In this document: positions 1-10,100 of the stretch, piece after piece
How positions within the stretch are numbered: the first letter of the stretch is position 1
How the letters are laid out: every line of letters starts with the position of its first letter
From: a virus
Length of the DNA stretch: 32,391 bases
Reading direction: 5' to 3' (one strand)
Virus record (IMG/VR): IMGVR_UViG_3300007541_000099
Coordinates: 1-32,391 of that record
The notes under the pieces: model-generated
Told to the model about the DNA's origin: nothing
Seen by the model: only the letters and a program-made list of their open reading frames with translations
The model's database searches: none
Position numbers and translations under genes: made by a program

Positions 1-2
1 CA

Positions 3-1799
3 GGAACTACTCAAAACATTGCAACAACACTTAAAGAATTGGCTGATAATGCTAAAAAGGTTTATAATGATTTGGCTGGACAAGTTACCAATATGATTGG
101 TGATTTAGATACTCTTGCATCAAGAACAGTTGACTCTATGGGAACCACACGAGAAAGTGTCCGAGCTTTAACTGTTAATTTTACCAACGCACTACCGGCT
201 GTTGCCGCTATGGGTGGTAAACTAGAAGATATTGCTAAACTACAACAAGGTGTTGGTGCTGAACTTGGTCGTAATAATGTTTTAACATCTGACGTTGTTA
301 CTAAACTATATGCCGCACAAGAAGCGATTGGATTAAGTGAAATAGAATTGGCTAAAGCGGTTGGAGAATTTCAAGATGCTGGTATTTCATCAGGTGTTGT
401 TGCTAAAAATATGGAAGCGGCAGCAAACTTCTCAAGACAAATGGGAGTTAACACTGAAGTTGCTTTCAAATTAATGACTGACAATTTAAATAAATTAAAT
501 GAATATGGTTTTGAAAGTGGTATAGATGGATTAGCTAGAATGGCAACAACAGCAGCCTCTATGAGGGTTACAATGACCGGAGTGTTTAGTTTAGCTGAAA
601 GAGCGTTTAATCCTGAAGGTGCTATTGAAATGGTATCGGCATTTCAAAGATTAGGTGTTGCCGCGGGTGATTTGGCAGACCCATTTAGATTGTTGTATTT
701 GGCTCAAAATGATACTGAAGAACTTCAAAATCAAGTTATTCAGATGACTGAAAAGTTCACTTATTTTGATGAAAAATCAAAAACATTTAAGGTTTTTCCA
801 AACGCAAAACAAGATTTGAGAGACTTGGCTCAAGCAACAAATATGGGTTATGAAGATTTAGTAAAATATTCTATTGGTGCTCAAAAGTTAAAAGAAATTG
901 GTAAAGATATTAGGATTGGTGGTATTGATGAGGAGACTAAAACATTTATTGCCAACATGGCAGAATTTGATGAAAAGGCTGGTGGGTTTGCGGTTACTTT
1001 AGATACCGGTGAAACAAAATTAGTTTCACAATTAAGTGCTGAGGATGTTGATAAGATAAAACCAAAACCTGAGACATTAGAAGATGTCGCTAAAGCACAA
1101 TTAAATTTTACTGAAAGTATTGATGCTAATATTGCAGCGATTAAGGCAAAAATTGTTGGTGGTATTGCAAGTGCAGGACCTGTAATTGACTTAACAGAGA
1201 CCGCTCGTGGTATTGCTAGAAGTGCGTTGGAAACAGGTAGAAATATGGTACCGTCAATTGAGAGTACTCGTGCGGGAACCGAAAGAGCTATTTACGCAAT
1301 TCCAGACGCTCTTGAAAAATTCATGAAAGGTGAATTTGATTTATCCACCCTAACCACGGGCCTATCTACAGCGGCTGCGGACTTTGGAAATACAATTGAA
1401 CAATCTTTGACAAATCTTGATTTTTCAAGGATGTTAAATATTGCAGGACAAGAAATATCACCCGGCAATGAACTTGTAAATTCAATTAACAGATTAAATG
1501 AAACCTTAAGTAATGGTGAGTTTATACCAAACAGAACCACAGTCACACCTACAGGTTCTCAACCAGCAGTATTTGAACCCAGGCCAATATCACAAACAAC
1601 TAACGTGACATTTGACCAACTAAGTTTAAATATTAACGGTACTATAAGACTTGAAGGAAACGGCCAAAATTCTGATTTACTTGCCGCAGAGATTTTAAAT
1701 AGAAACGGCTTATACAGAGGACAATTAGAGAGAATAATTCAAGAACAAATTAACAATATGAATCAACCAATGTATAATGCACTTCCAAGTGGAGGATAA
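3..1799 (+). CDS. Tape-measure-like tail protein, 3' part (5' end outside window)
   Basis: The reading frame is open from the first bases, so this is the C-terminal 598 residues of a longer protein; a TTG at 39 is not a convincing start. The visible part is mostly helical, rich in Ala, Glu, Lys and Thr, with long stretches lacking Pro, as expected for a tape-measure protein (T4 gp29 role) that sets tail length and is threaded through the tube. The last ~70 residues switch to a beta-like segment (NVTFDQLSLNINGTIRLEG) followed by a short helix, which resembles C-termini of tape-measure proteins in other Bacteroidota phages. The next gene begins 53 nt downstream and is also a tail protein. The assignment is by composition, position and C-terminal style; no catalytic motif is visible. 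It could instead be another helical tail or ejection protein. Confidence 0.6.
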   Translation, partial: GTTQNIATTLKELADNAKKVYNDLAGQVTNMIGDLDTLASRTVDSMGTTRESVRALTVNFTNALPAVAAMGGKLEDIAKLQQGVGAELGRNNVLTSDVVTKLYAAQEAIGLSEIELAKAVGEFQDAGISSGVVAKNMEAAANFSRQMGVNTEVAFKLMTDNLNKLNEYGFESGIDGLARMATTAASMRVTMTGVFSLAERAFNPEGAIEMVSAFQRLGVAAGDLADPFRLLYLAQNDTEELQNQVIQMTEKFTYFDEKSKTFKVFPNAKQDLRDLAQATNMGYEDLVKYSIGAQKLKEIGKDIRIGGIDEETKTFIANMAEFDEKAGGFAVTLDTGETKLVSQLSAEDVDKIKPKPETLEDVAKAQLNFTESIDANIAAIKAKIVGGIASAGPVIDLTETARGIARSALETGRNMVPSIESTRAGTERAIYAIPDALEKFMKGEFDLSTLTTGLSTAAADFGNTIEQSLTNLDFSRMLNIAGQEISPGNELVNSINRLNETLSNGEFIPNRTTVTPTGSQPAVFEPRPISQTTNVTFDQLSLNINGTIRLEGNGQNSDLLAAEILNRNGLYRGQLERIIQEQINNMNQPMYNALPSGG

Positions 1800-1815
1800 T
1801 AAAAAAAATATTAAA

Positions 1816-1842
1816 GTTTACTATTTATAGTTTATAGTAAAC
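1816..1842 (+). repeat. Inverted repeat in leader of the 1665-aa tail gene
   Basis: A 9-bp perfect stem (GTTTACTAT at 1816-1824 and ATAGTAAAC at 1834-1842) encloses a 9-nt loop, 10 nt before the ATG at 1853. No T-run follows on the + strand, so it is unlikely to terminate forward transcription. It could be an operator, an mRNA stability or processing element, or chance in AT-rich DNA. It overlaps a copy of the TATTTAT element. Confidence 0.45.
1821..1829 (+). promoter_or_regulatory. Candidate phage promoter element (CTATTTATA)
   Basis: TATTTATA lies 24 nt before the ATG of the 1665-aa tail gene, in the arm and loop of an inverted repeat. It is one of several TATTTAT/ATATTTA copies placed just upstream of genes in this window, always in the coding orientation. 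The promoter role is inference only. Confidence 0.3.
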
Positions 1843-1852
1843 AAAGTTAAAT

Positions 1853-4800
1853 ATGCCAAGTCCATTATCATTTGACGCAACCAAGGTTTTCAGAGACGCA
1901 TTACTTCTCAGAAATTTAAAACCGTATTCAAAACCTGGCTCATTTACACCAACTTCAGCTCCTGGAACCGGAGAAATAATACAAAATGAATATAGTGTTA
2001 TTGACTCTCCTGATGTATTAATTGATGCGGACCCATTTGTTGATGATGCAATTACTAAAAACATTTACAAACCAAACTTTGTTGATAAAAATCCAAACTA
2101 CGGAAAGGCAATAATTTTACCACCTAAGGGTGGTGAATATGGTAATGTACAACCATATGCTGATGCAATTTTAAGATTCTCACAAACCTTCCAACAAAAA
2201 ATCTATACTGAAAATTTGTATGGACCCACAAGTGGTTTGGATGATTCGGCTGACAATATATCAACTGATGATAGAATAAGAAACCAAGGACCTACATCTC
2301 AAAATTATTGGGACCCAATTAGTTTTGTTCCGTCATCTTATTCACCATATGAAATAATACTTCAGGACAATCCACAAGGTTCTGACGGTACATTGAGCCA
2401 AGATTCGTATATGCAGCAGATTTCTGCAGTATATCTAAAAGAAAATTTACAAAATAAAGTTGACCAATCAATTCAAAAACAAACTATAGGTCGTCTTAAT
2501 TTCTTAAATACTGACCCTGTAAACATTTCACAAATGTTATCAGGTAAAAGACCTTTAGTATTTCGTGATTATAAAATTACTGTTGGTGGTGGATTATTAG
2601 GTACAGGAATTGATTTATTACAGAGAATTGGTGGTATAACATTTCCGTTCTCACCAATTCCGGGTGACTATTTCCAACAACCAGAAAACAAAGAAAATAA
2701 CATCGCAACATCAATTGTTAATACTGTTGCAGGTGGTTTAGGAAGATTATTTGGGTTAAAACTCAATAAACAACAAACACCATCACAATTATTTTTAGAA
2801 TATACTGGTGAAGGACAAAAGGCTGAATTAGATACCAATATTAGTCTTAACAAATATAGACCTAATTACAGGTTGGCAAATTCTGCAAACTTTTTAAATC
2901 AAATTGGTAACGCAATAACAAATCCATTAGGTCTTTTTAGTAATTCAGGTAGTTTTTATGTTGGAAGTCCTGAAAGTAATCCAACATACGCAACATCACC
3001 TCCTGGCGCATTACCTAAAAATGAGTTGGGTGTTGAGGTCAACGCACCTGTATATCCTGACGCTTTAGGTAAACAATATGAAGGTGAAGAATCTGAAAAC
3101 TATCAATTCGGTTTAAAAGGTAAATCTTACGAAGATGGTGGAGGAGTTCAAGGTGGATTTAGTTGGTTATCACCAAAATGGGAAAAAGATGCTGGTAAAA
3201 ATGTTGGACCTGGGGGAAAAACATATGGAACAGACCCAAGTTACGACTCAAGTATCAGTAATGGATTAACATCAACTAAATCAACAAACTATACATTTAC
3301 TCCCGGTTCTATATTAGATGAGACTCAGAAATTAATTGATTCTGTTCCGGGTGGTGGTCCTGAAAGATTTAGTCATGTCGGTAACGCCATTGACCAAACG
3401 TCAAAAATATTCAGTGATGGGTATAAAGAGATGACAAAAGGTTCTCAAGTTATTTCATATATTGGAGCTGCGGGACAAGAGGTGGGTCAAGAATATTGTC
3501 GTATTTTTACAAAAGATACGCCTTTTTATCAGTATAGTGATTTACAGAGACGTAAGTGGAACAATGAGACTGGTAATATTAGAAAATCAAGTTACTCTGT
3601 TATTAACGGAGCGTACGATTTAAATATTGTACCGTACAGAGATACTGACCAAAATATTATTCATGACACTGGAGGACAACCAAACGGATATGTAAAAAAA
3701 TATTTATTCTCAATTGAGAATTTGGCTTGGAGGACATCAAGCAGACCTGGTTATACATACCAAGACTTACCTGTTTGTGAAAGAGGTCCAAATGGTGGTA
3801 GAATTATGTGGTTCCCACCGTATGATTTACAATTTGAGGAACAAACAAAGCCCGAGTTTAAAGCAAATAATTTCTTAGGTAGACCAGAGCCCGTTTATAC
3901 TTATCAAAATACTAATAGGACGGGTACATTAAGATGGAAAATAGTTGTTGACCATCCATCGGTATTAAATTTAATAGTTAATAAAGTATTGGCAAATCAA
4001 AATAATAGAGAAATTGTTGACTCTGTAATTAATTCGTTTTTTGCGGGATGTAGACAATACGATTTATATGATTTGGCAATTAAATATAATACAATACCGA
4101 CTAATGAATTATTTTATATTCAACAGAAGTTAAATTATCCTGATATCCCCGATGAGGAAATTAAGAAATTTACTGACCCCCAAAAAAACGAACCAAATAA
4201 ATTTGAACAACCTGGTGGAAATACACCTGAAGTTAAAAAATTTGTTAACTTAGGGTTCTATTTTGAAAACGATTGTCCAGGAGGTTCGCCAGGATGGGAT
4301 AGTAGTACAGGTAGTTTTTGTCCGACAGGGTCAAGAGGTGTTAAAAGTTATGAAACACTTTATAACAATTATACATCGGCATCTACAAAACAAACTTATC
4401 AGCAAAAATGTATTCAAACTAATGATGCTAAAACATCTGTGGCGAATTTCTTTACAGACATCATTGAAGACAATTTTAATGCAGCACAAAAGTTACTATC
4501 TAAGATACAATCAATGTTAGATAATGATGATGCTGAAAGTATTACCATTAACTTGATTGGTAGTGCATCTGCACCAAACACAAAATCATACAATGATAAA
4601 TTATCTAAAAGAAGAATTGAATCTGTTAGAACATACATTGAACAATGGCAAGGTGGTATTTTGGGTAAATACTTAACTAGTTCCCCTGTAAGATTAATTG
4701 TCAGAGAGGATGCTAGAGGAGAAACAACACAAAGAACCCCGACCCAATTCGCAAATACTGACAATCCAAAAGTATATCAACCAGCTGGTTCAACAGGATT

Positions 4801-6850
4801 TGGTTGTGAAGGTATTGATTTTGGCGCACCACAAGCTGAAAGTTGGTATGCGGCAAGACCAATGGCTTGTAGGGTTGTAACGATAACAAATGTTGAGGTT
4901 GTCCCTAAAAAAACCGACCCACCAATAATTGAAACTAATCCGGGTAAAAAACAATATGATGACGGTCAACAACCACAACCAAATAAACCAAAACCATACT
5001 ACACTACTACTGTTGGTATTAGAGAGAATATTTCTAAAAAAATTATTAGAAACTTATTGAGTGAGTGTGATTATTTCCAAGTCATCAAAGAAAATGACCC
5101 AATAGTGTTTGATTCAATCAAAGATAGGATTAAGTATTTCCAACCAGTGTTCCATTCAACAACCCCCGAAGGGTTAAATTCAAGACTAACATTCTTACAA
5201 CAATGTATGAGACCTGGTGACACAATACCAACTGTTGGACCTGATGGTAAAATGATATATAACGATGCTATTAATACAGCATTTGGTTCACCACCAATTT
5301 TAGTTTTGAGGATTGGGGATTTTTATAACACCAAAATTGTACCAACAAATATATCGTTTAAGTATGACCATTTTGATATTAACCCAGAAGGAATTGGATT
5401 CCAACCTATGATTTGTGAGGTTAATTTGTCATTTAATTTTATTGGTGGTAGTGGTATTGCAAAACCAATTGAGGAACTACAAAATGCCATATCGTTTAAT
5501 TTCTACGCTAACACGGAATTATACGATGAAAGAGCAACTGCAACCGAAGACACAAGCGCGTTGGACAAACAAGTTGTCCAAGCGATATTGGATGCACAAC
5601 CAACATTAACCGTAAATGCATTGTTGTTCCAACAACAAAACGGAAATGGTTCAACAATAGGTAAAATATTAACAGCCGAAGATTTACCAAACAACAGTCA
5701 AAGCGGAACAACATCTTATACTGATATTATGGATACTTTGAAAGCTCAAGCTCAAGAGTATTTCACTCAAACACAAAACTTTAATACTGGAATTGTCAAC
5801 GCATACAACTATGGAATGTTCCAAGCTACGTTGTCAGAGTTTAATTATACTGATGGAAGTTGGGGTCAGATTAACGGTACATCAATACCTGTTAATTTAT
5901 GGGGTAAACCAAAAGTCGCTCAAACCAATGTTAATAATGTTTTTAGTCAATTTATAAAGGATATTGAGACTGGTGATTTGGGATTATTTTCAGCACTTGG
6001 AGGATTGAATAATCCAAAACCAACTGACGTTAAATTAACTAAATCACAGGTTAGGGTTATTCAGAATAACTATAAAAAAATTGCGCAAGGTATACAATCT
6101 AACTTTAATTCATCGTTTACAACATCAATACAAACTATTGTTGAGGCAGAACAAAATTTAATTTTTACTATTGATAAAATTAATTTTGTAATAACAGAAA
6201 CGTCAGGTGTTAACACAGGTAGCGATGCGTATATGAACCCTAAAAACGAACCTGTTATATTCAATATTACAGGTGATACCATTATTGATGGTGTTAGTGT
6301 TGCTCAAAAAATGATTGAAGACTTTACTAAAGTTGGTACTGATGTTAATACATTTACTAATAACTTAAAAACAAGTGGATTTTGGCAAACAACATATACC
6401 AAAGTTGGTGAATTTAAACCAGCACCAAATTCTACATGGCCAGGAGCTGGTAATCTTTTAGATTATAATAGGGAATATATGGTGATGGCTCAGACAATCT
6501 TAAATGAAAAGACCTATAATGAATTTTTGGACAATATGGTTAAAAACATAGAACCTAAAGACCAAACTGAAAAAGTTAGAAATAGACTTAAAGAGTTGTT
6601 TGATTCTAGAAGAGATGAATATAGAAAACAACAAACAAGTGCGGAGTCTATGTTTAAAGAGTTTTCGGACAATAATCAACAATATTTAAATCAATACTCA
6701 CCATATGCTAATGGTATTGAAAGAACGTTTAAATTTACAAGAAATAGCGCCCCAACCGATATTCAAAAAACAAATGCTATTAGTCTATTCTCAACCGTAA
6801 ACATTGGTTCTGATAATAAAATTTATAATTTGAAAAAGAAGTTAGATTAA
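1853..6850 (+). CDS. Large tail/baseplate protein (tube-initiator-like) with embedded OmpA-like domain
   Basis: A 1665-residue protein following the tape-measure-like gene, the place of T4 gp48/gp54, which join tube to baseplate. Residues ~655-710 carry a motif typical of phage baseplate proteins (IMWFPPYDLQF, then RPEPVYTYQNTNRTGTLRW). Residues ~1090-1220 hold a second conserved-looking block (FHSTTPEGLNSRLTFLQQC, then LRIGDFYNTKIVPTNISF, then NPEGIGFQPMICEVNLSF) ending in FIGG. Between them, residues ~797-1012 read as an OmpA-like fold: a first strand LGFYFEND, a helix, strand ITINLIG (897-903), SYNDKLSKRRIESVRTYI (912-929) and a last strand RVVTITN (from 1007). The usual Asp of the GHTD motif is absent (GSAS here), while the Arg of the LSxRR motif is kept. 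No signal peptide or membrane segment is evident. The structural role is well supported by context; the gp48/gp54 equivalence is inference. Confidence 0.65.
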   Translation: MPSPLSFDATKVFRDALLLRNLKPYSKPGSFTPTSAPGTGEIIQNEYSVIDSPDVLIDADPFVDDAITKNIYKPNFVDKNPNYGKAIILPPKGGEYGNVQPYADAILRFSQTFQQKIYTENLYGPTSGLDDSADNISTDDRIRNQGPTSQNYWDPISFVPSSYSPYEIILQDNPQGSDGTLSQDSYMQQISAVYLKENLQNKVDQSIQKQTIGRLNFLNTDPVNISQMLSGKRPLVFRDYKITVGGGLLGTGIDLLQRIGGITFPFSPIPGDYFQQPENKENNIATSIVNTVAGGLGRLFGLKLNKQQTPSQLFLEYTGEGQKAELDTNISLNKYRPNYRLANSANFLNQIGNAITNPLGLFSNSGSFYVGSPESNPTYATSPPGALPKNELGVEVNAPVYPDALGKQYEGEESENYQFGLKGKSYEDGGGVQGGFSWLSPKWEKDAGKNVGPGGKTYGTDPSYDSSISNGLTSTKSTNYTFTPGSILDETQKLIDSVPGGGPERFSHVGNAIDQTSKIFSDGYKEMTKGSQVISYIGAAGQEVGQEYCRIFTKDTPFYQYSDLQRRKWNNETGNIRKSSYSVINGAYDLNIVPYRDTDQNIIHDTGGQPNGYVKKYLFSIENLAWRTSSRPGYTYQDLPVCERGPNGGRIMWFPPYDLQFEEQTKPEFKANNFLGRPEPVYTYQNTNRTGTLRWKIVVDHPSVLNLIVNKVLANQNNREIVDSVINSFFAGCRQYDLYDLAIKYNTIPTNELFYIQQKLNYPDIPDEEIKKFTDPQKNEPNKFEQPGGNTPEVKKFVNLGFYFENDCPGGSPGWDSSTGSFCPTGSRGVKSYETLYNNYTSASTKQTYQQKCIQTNDAKTSVANFFTDIIEDNFNAAQKLLSKIQSMLDNDDAESITINLIGSASAPNTKSYNDKLSKRRIESVRTYIEQWQGGILGKYLTSSPVRLIVREDARGETTQRTPTQFANTDNPKVYQPAGSTGFGCEGIDFGAPQAESWYAARPMACRVVTITNVEVVPKKTDPPIIETNPGKKQYDDGQQPQPNKPKPYYTTTVGIRENISKKIIRNLLSECDYFQVIKENDPIVFDSIKDRIKYFQPVFHSTTPEGLNSRLTFLQQCMRPGDTIPTVGPDGKMIYNDAINTAFGSPPILVLRIGDFYNTKIVPTNISFKYDHFDINPEGIGFQPMICEVNLSFNFIGGSGIAKPIEELQNAISFNFYANTELYDERATATEDTSALDKQVVQAILDAQPTLTVNALLFQQQNGNGSTIGKILTAEDLPNNSQSGTTSYTDIMDTLKAQAQEYFTQTQNFNTGIVNAYNYGMFQATLSEFNYTDGSWGQINGTSIPVNLWGKPKVAQTNVNNVFSQFIKDIETGDLGLFSALGGLNNPKPTDVKLTKSQVRVIQNNYKKIAQGIQSNFNSSFTTSIQTIVEAEQNLIFTIDKINFVITETSGVNTGSDAYMNPKNEPVIFNITGDTIIDGVSVAQKMIEDFTKVGTDVNTFTNNLKTSGFWQTTYTKVGEFKPAPNSTWPGAGNLLDYNREYMVMAQTILNEKTYNEFLDNMVKNIEPKDQTEKVRNRLKELFDSRRDEYRKQQTSAESMFKEFSDNNQQYLNQYSPYANGIERTFKFTRNSAPTDIQKTNAISLFSTVNIGSDNKIYNLKKKLD

Positions 6851-6851
6851 T

Positions 6852-7172
6852 ATGGATTTATATTACAACAGATATCAGAATTTTGTAATTAACGGTCAAC
6901 AAACTGTTGTTCCGTTTGTTCCATTGCCTTCAAAAACAACCGATAAGCGTTACATTTATAAAGAAGGGAGGTCTAGGTTAGATAAGGTTTCACAAGACTA
7001 TTATACAACACCATATTTTGGTTGGTTAATTTTACAAGCCAATCCTGAGTTTGGTGGAATGGAATCAAATATATATGATGGTGCACTATTGACAATACCA
7101 TTTCCATTAATAGCTTCTTTACAAGATTATAAAACCGCATTAGACAACTACTTCTTCTATTATGGCAGATAA
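6852..7172 (+). CDS. gp53-like baseplate wedge protein (LysM-like)
   Basis: A 106-residue protein whose centre (RLDKVSQDYYTTPYFGWLIL, then ANPEF and a short strand LLTIPFP) has the LysM-like pattern of the T4 gp53 baseplate-wedge family: a polar start, Y-Y, W, A/N-P, then a beta strand. T4 gp53 is 196 residues, so this is a compact version holding little beyond the LysM-like unit. It starts one base after the upstream stop and overlaps the following hub gene by 11 nt, so the three are probably translationally coupled. In T4, gene 53 directly precedes hub gene 5; here it directly precedes the hub-like giant gene, which supports the call. A phage LysM-type protein here is most likely structural, not a cell-wall enzyme. 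Confidence 0.8.
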   Translation: MDLYYNRYQNFVINGQQTVVPFVPLPSKTTDKRYIYKEGRSRLDKVSQDYYTTPYFGWLILQANPEFGGMESNIYDGALLTIPFPLIASLQDYKTALDNYFFYYGR

Positions 7173-10100
7173 CAGTTTTTTAACATCAAATGAGAGTATT
7201 TTAGTTGAGTTTGATTACCAAAACATTACGGTAATTGACCCCAATAAAATTATCATTAATGGACGTACCAAAGAAAGATTAGTTAATCACGAAAATTTGG
7301 TTATGTATGCTAATTTGGAGGCTAAAATGCTCCCAAGAACAAAGTTGTTGGTTGGTGAGGCTTTGAACTCTGGAATTCAGAATGTACAAATTGCTAGTAT
7401 TAATTTCTTAAGACCAGGTGGTGCTGAAAGACCCTATTTAACAAATGATTGGACTGATGAGATAACTGGGTTGGGAACGACAAAAGGTAAAGGTACTAAT
7501 CAAAGAAGTAAATCTGCGTCTGTTAATGAAAGAACAAAAGATTATTATATAAAACAAAATACTCTAAATAACTTTGATACAGGACTTTTAGGAATTGATT
7601 CTATAGTTGTCAACACAAATAGGTCAAATACTCCGTCAGTTGATATTAAATTGATTGATATTCAAGGGAGAGCTTTATTTGAAAAAGGTGACCAATCTCC
7701 ATACGCAGCGTTTTTTAATTTACCATACCCGACATTCTATTTGACTTTAAAAGGTTATTATGGCAAGGCTATTAGATACCAATTAATATTAACAAAATTT
7801 ACGGCAAGATTTGATGGCTCAACGGGAAATTATGAAGTTGACTTAAAGTTCTATTCTTACAAGTATACGATATTAGCCGAAACGAGTATTGGGTCATTAT
7901 TTGCTTTACCACACATGTACACTAGTAAAATTCAATTTACTAGAACACAACCACAAAATCAAACCACTACCGCAGCTCAAATATCAACAGGGCAGGAAAA
8001 TGTATCAATAAAAAATGTAACATTAGAAAAGGGGTATCAAAAAATTGTTGAAGTCTATTCAGCATATAAAGCCAAAGGATTAATTAAAAAAGATTTCCCT
8101 GAAATAACACTAAACCAACTATTAATTAGGTTAGAAGCTTTAGAAAAAAACTTAATTCAATCATTTGGACAACAAGACTTTACGCCACTTACAAATGTTG
8201 ATACATATCAAACATTATTGATTGAATATCAACAAGATATATATTCAACTGAGTCAACATCTTGGTTTAAAAAATATATGGATGAGAAAAACTTTTTCAT
8301 TCTAAAACAAGATAGGGGAGGATTAACAGTTTATAATTTCAAAAAAGACGTTGACCAAACTAAAGCATTGGGGGAACTTGAGGGTATTATTACAAAATAT
8401 AATGCAGATTTAGGTAAGATACCAAATATTGGTTCAAACCCAGGTACTGTAACAATTGGTGGTAAAACAATAGATTCAAAAGTTGAAAACACCATTGATA
8501 TTACCGATTTGAGAATTGCTGTGTCACCAAACGACATTGACACTGAAGAGACATATAAAAAGCGTGAAAATCAAAGTGAGGCTAGCGGTACAAAATATGA
8601 AGAGTTCCTAAATACTGTTAACAATATTACATCAATAAGTTTTACAAATGAAAATGGTGAAATTGTTACACGAAGTAATTTCTTTGTATTTGATGGAACG
8701 TCAAAAATAACACCAACCTTTACACAACTCGTTAATAAAATGTTTGGTGATTTAACAAACCGAAGACAAGAAATTGAGTTATTGTTAACACAAGCTCTTC
8801 AGAAAAAACTTGAGGGACCAAATGGGTTAGGGTTTAAACCAACGATTAGAAATATTTTCGCAGTAATATTAGCTTCAGTAGAAGGTTTCTATAGATTAAT
8901 GGATGATGTACACAAAGCAGCATACGATAAAAGAAACCACCCAACAAGATTAAGTGCTATTATACCACCAGATAAAACTTCAATATCTACTGATTCTAAA
9001 GATTATATTCAAAAATTAGGACAGAATGGAACCGATATTGGGGTTTACCCTTGGCCACAATATTTTGTTGAAACAAATGCCGATGGTGAAGAAAGATTTG
9101 AATTAAGATATCCTGGTGACCCAAAAGAAATCGGAAGAACTAGAGCGTACGAATATGATGTTTGGCCTGAGGTAGAATTTGTTGAAGAGTATATGAAGGC
9201 TTTGACAGAAAGGGTTAAACAAAATGATGGACCTAATGGTGATACTGATGAATCCATTAAAATAAAAAGGATTTCTGTAAATAGTGTTGAATACCCAATT
9301 AACAATATTCCGTACACCGATAAAGAAGAGGTTAAATTTTTCTATGAAATATATGAAAGAATACTTTTGTCGGCAACAATGGAAAGACTTATAAAACAAA
9401 ATGCGACCGATTTAAGTGTATATAAAACAGTTTCAGATTTAGAAGTAATAAACCTACAAAGAGCTTTAGGTGAAAGTAATCCATTCTTAATTAAGAAATT
9501 AAAAGAGTATAGTTATGTGAATTATGTTCAATTCATGGAGTGGATATCTAACCAAGGTCTTGGTCCTAGTTGGCAAAATTATATTAGGGGTATATACAAC
9601 TCAGAATATTTAAGAGGTTATGTTCAAAAAGACTTTAGTATTTTAAGACCTGAAAGTTATAGTATACTTGGTCCAACAACCGATGAAAGTTCACAATCAT
9701 TAGAAAATATTGAGAATTATATAAAATCAACAAAATCAACAGAGATTGATTTGGGTGATGTTGTTCCCTTTACATCTGAGAGTTGGTCTACCGATAATTT
9801 ATCTAACGGATTGTTTGATAGTGAATTTACTGTTAGGTATAACACAATAAATTCATTGGAGTTTAATAATGATAAAAAAGTTATTGCCAATTACACACCA
9901 AAATATACTCAAACAACCAATAGACCATATACTGATTTTGATTTCTTAACAATAGTAGAACCGCAACCTGTAAATTTGACATCGTTTTATGCTATAAGAG
10001 ACGTTGATACCAATCTATTACCAACCGAAGGATTACTAACATACGGCAATTACGGTGGTAATGTTGGAAGAGACCAAACAGTCTCAATGATGAATACACC

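Noticed and set aside
39-41. TTG as start of the first gene
   Set aside because: The frame is open to the window edge without a stop, so the gene is better read as truncated at its 5' end.
4414-4764. 116-aa minus-strand open frame opposite the OmpA-like domain
   Set aside because: Antisense shadow of a well-formed domain; no promoter or leader, and no minus-strand gene is supported in the window.
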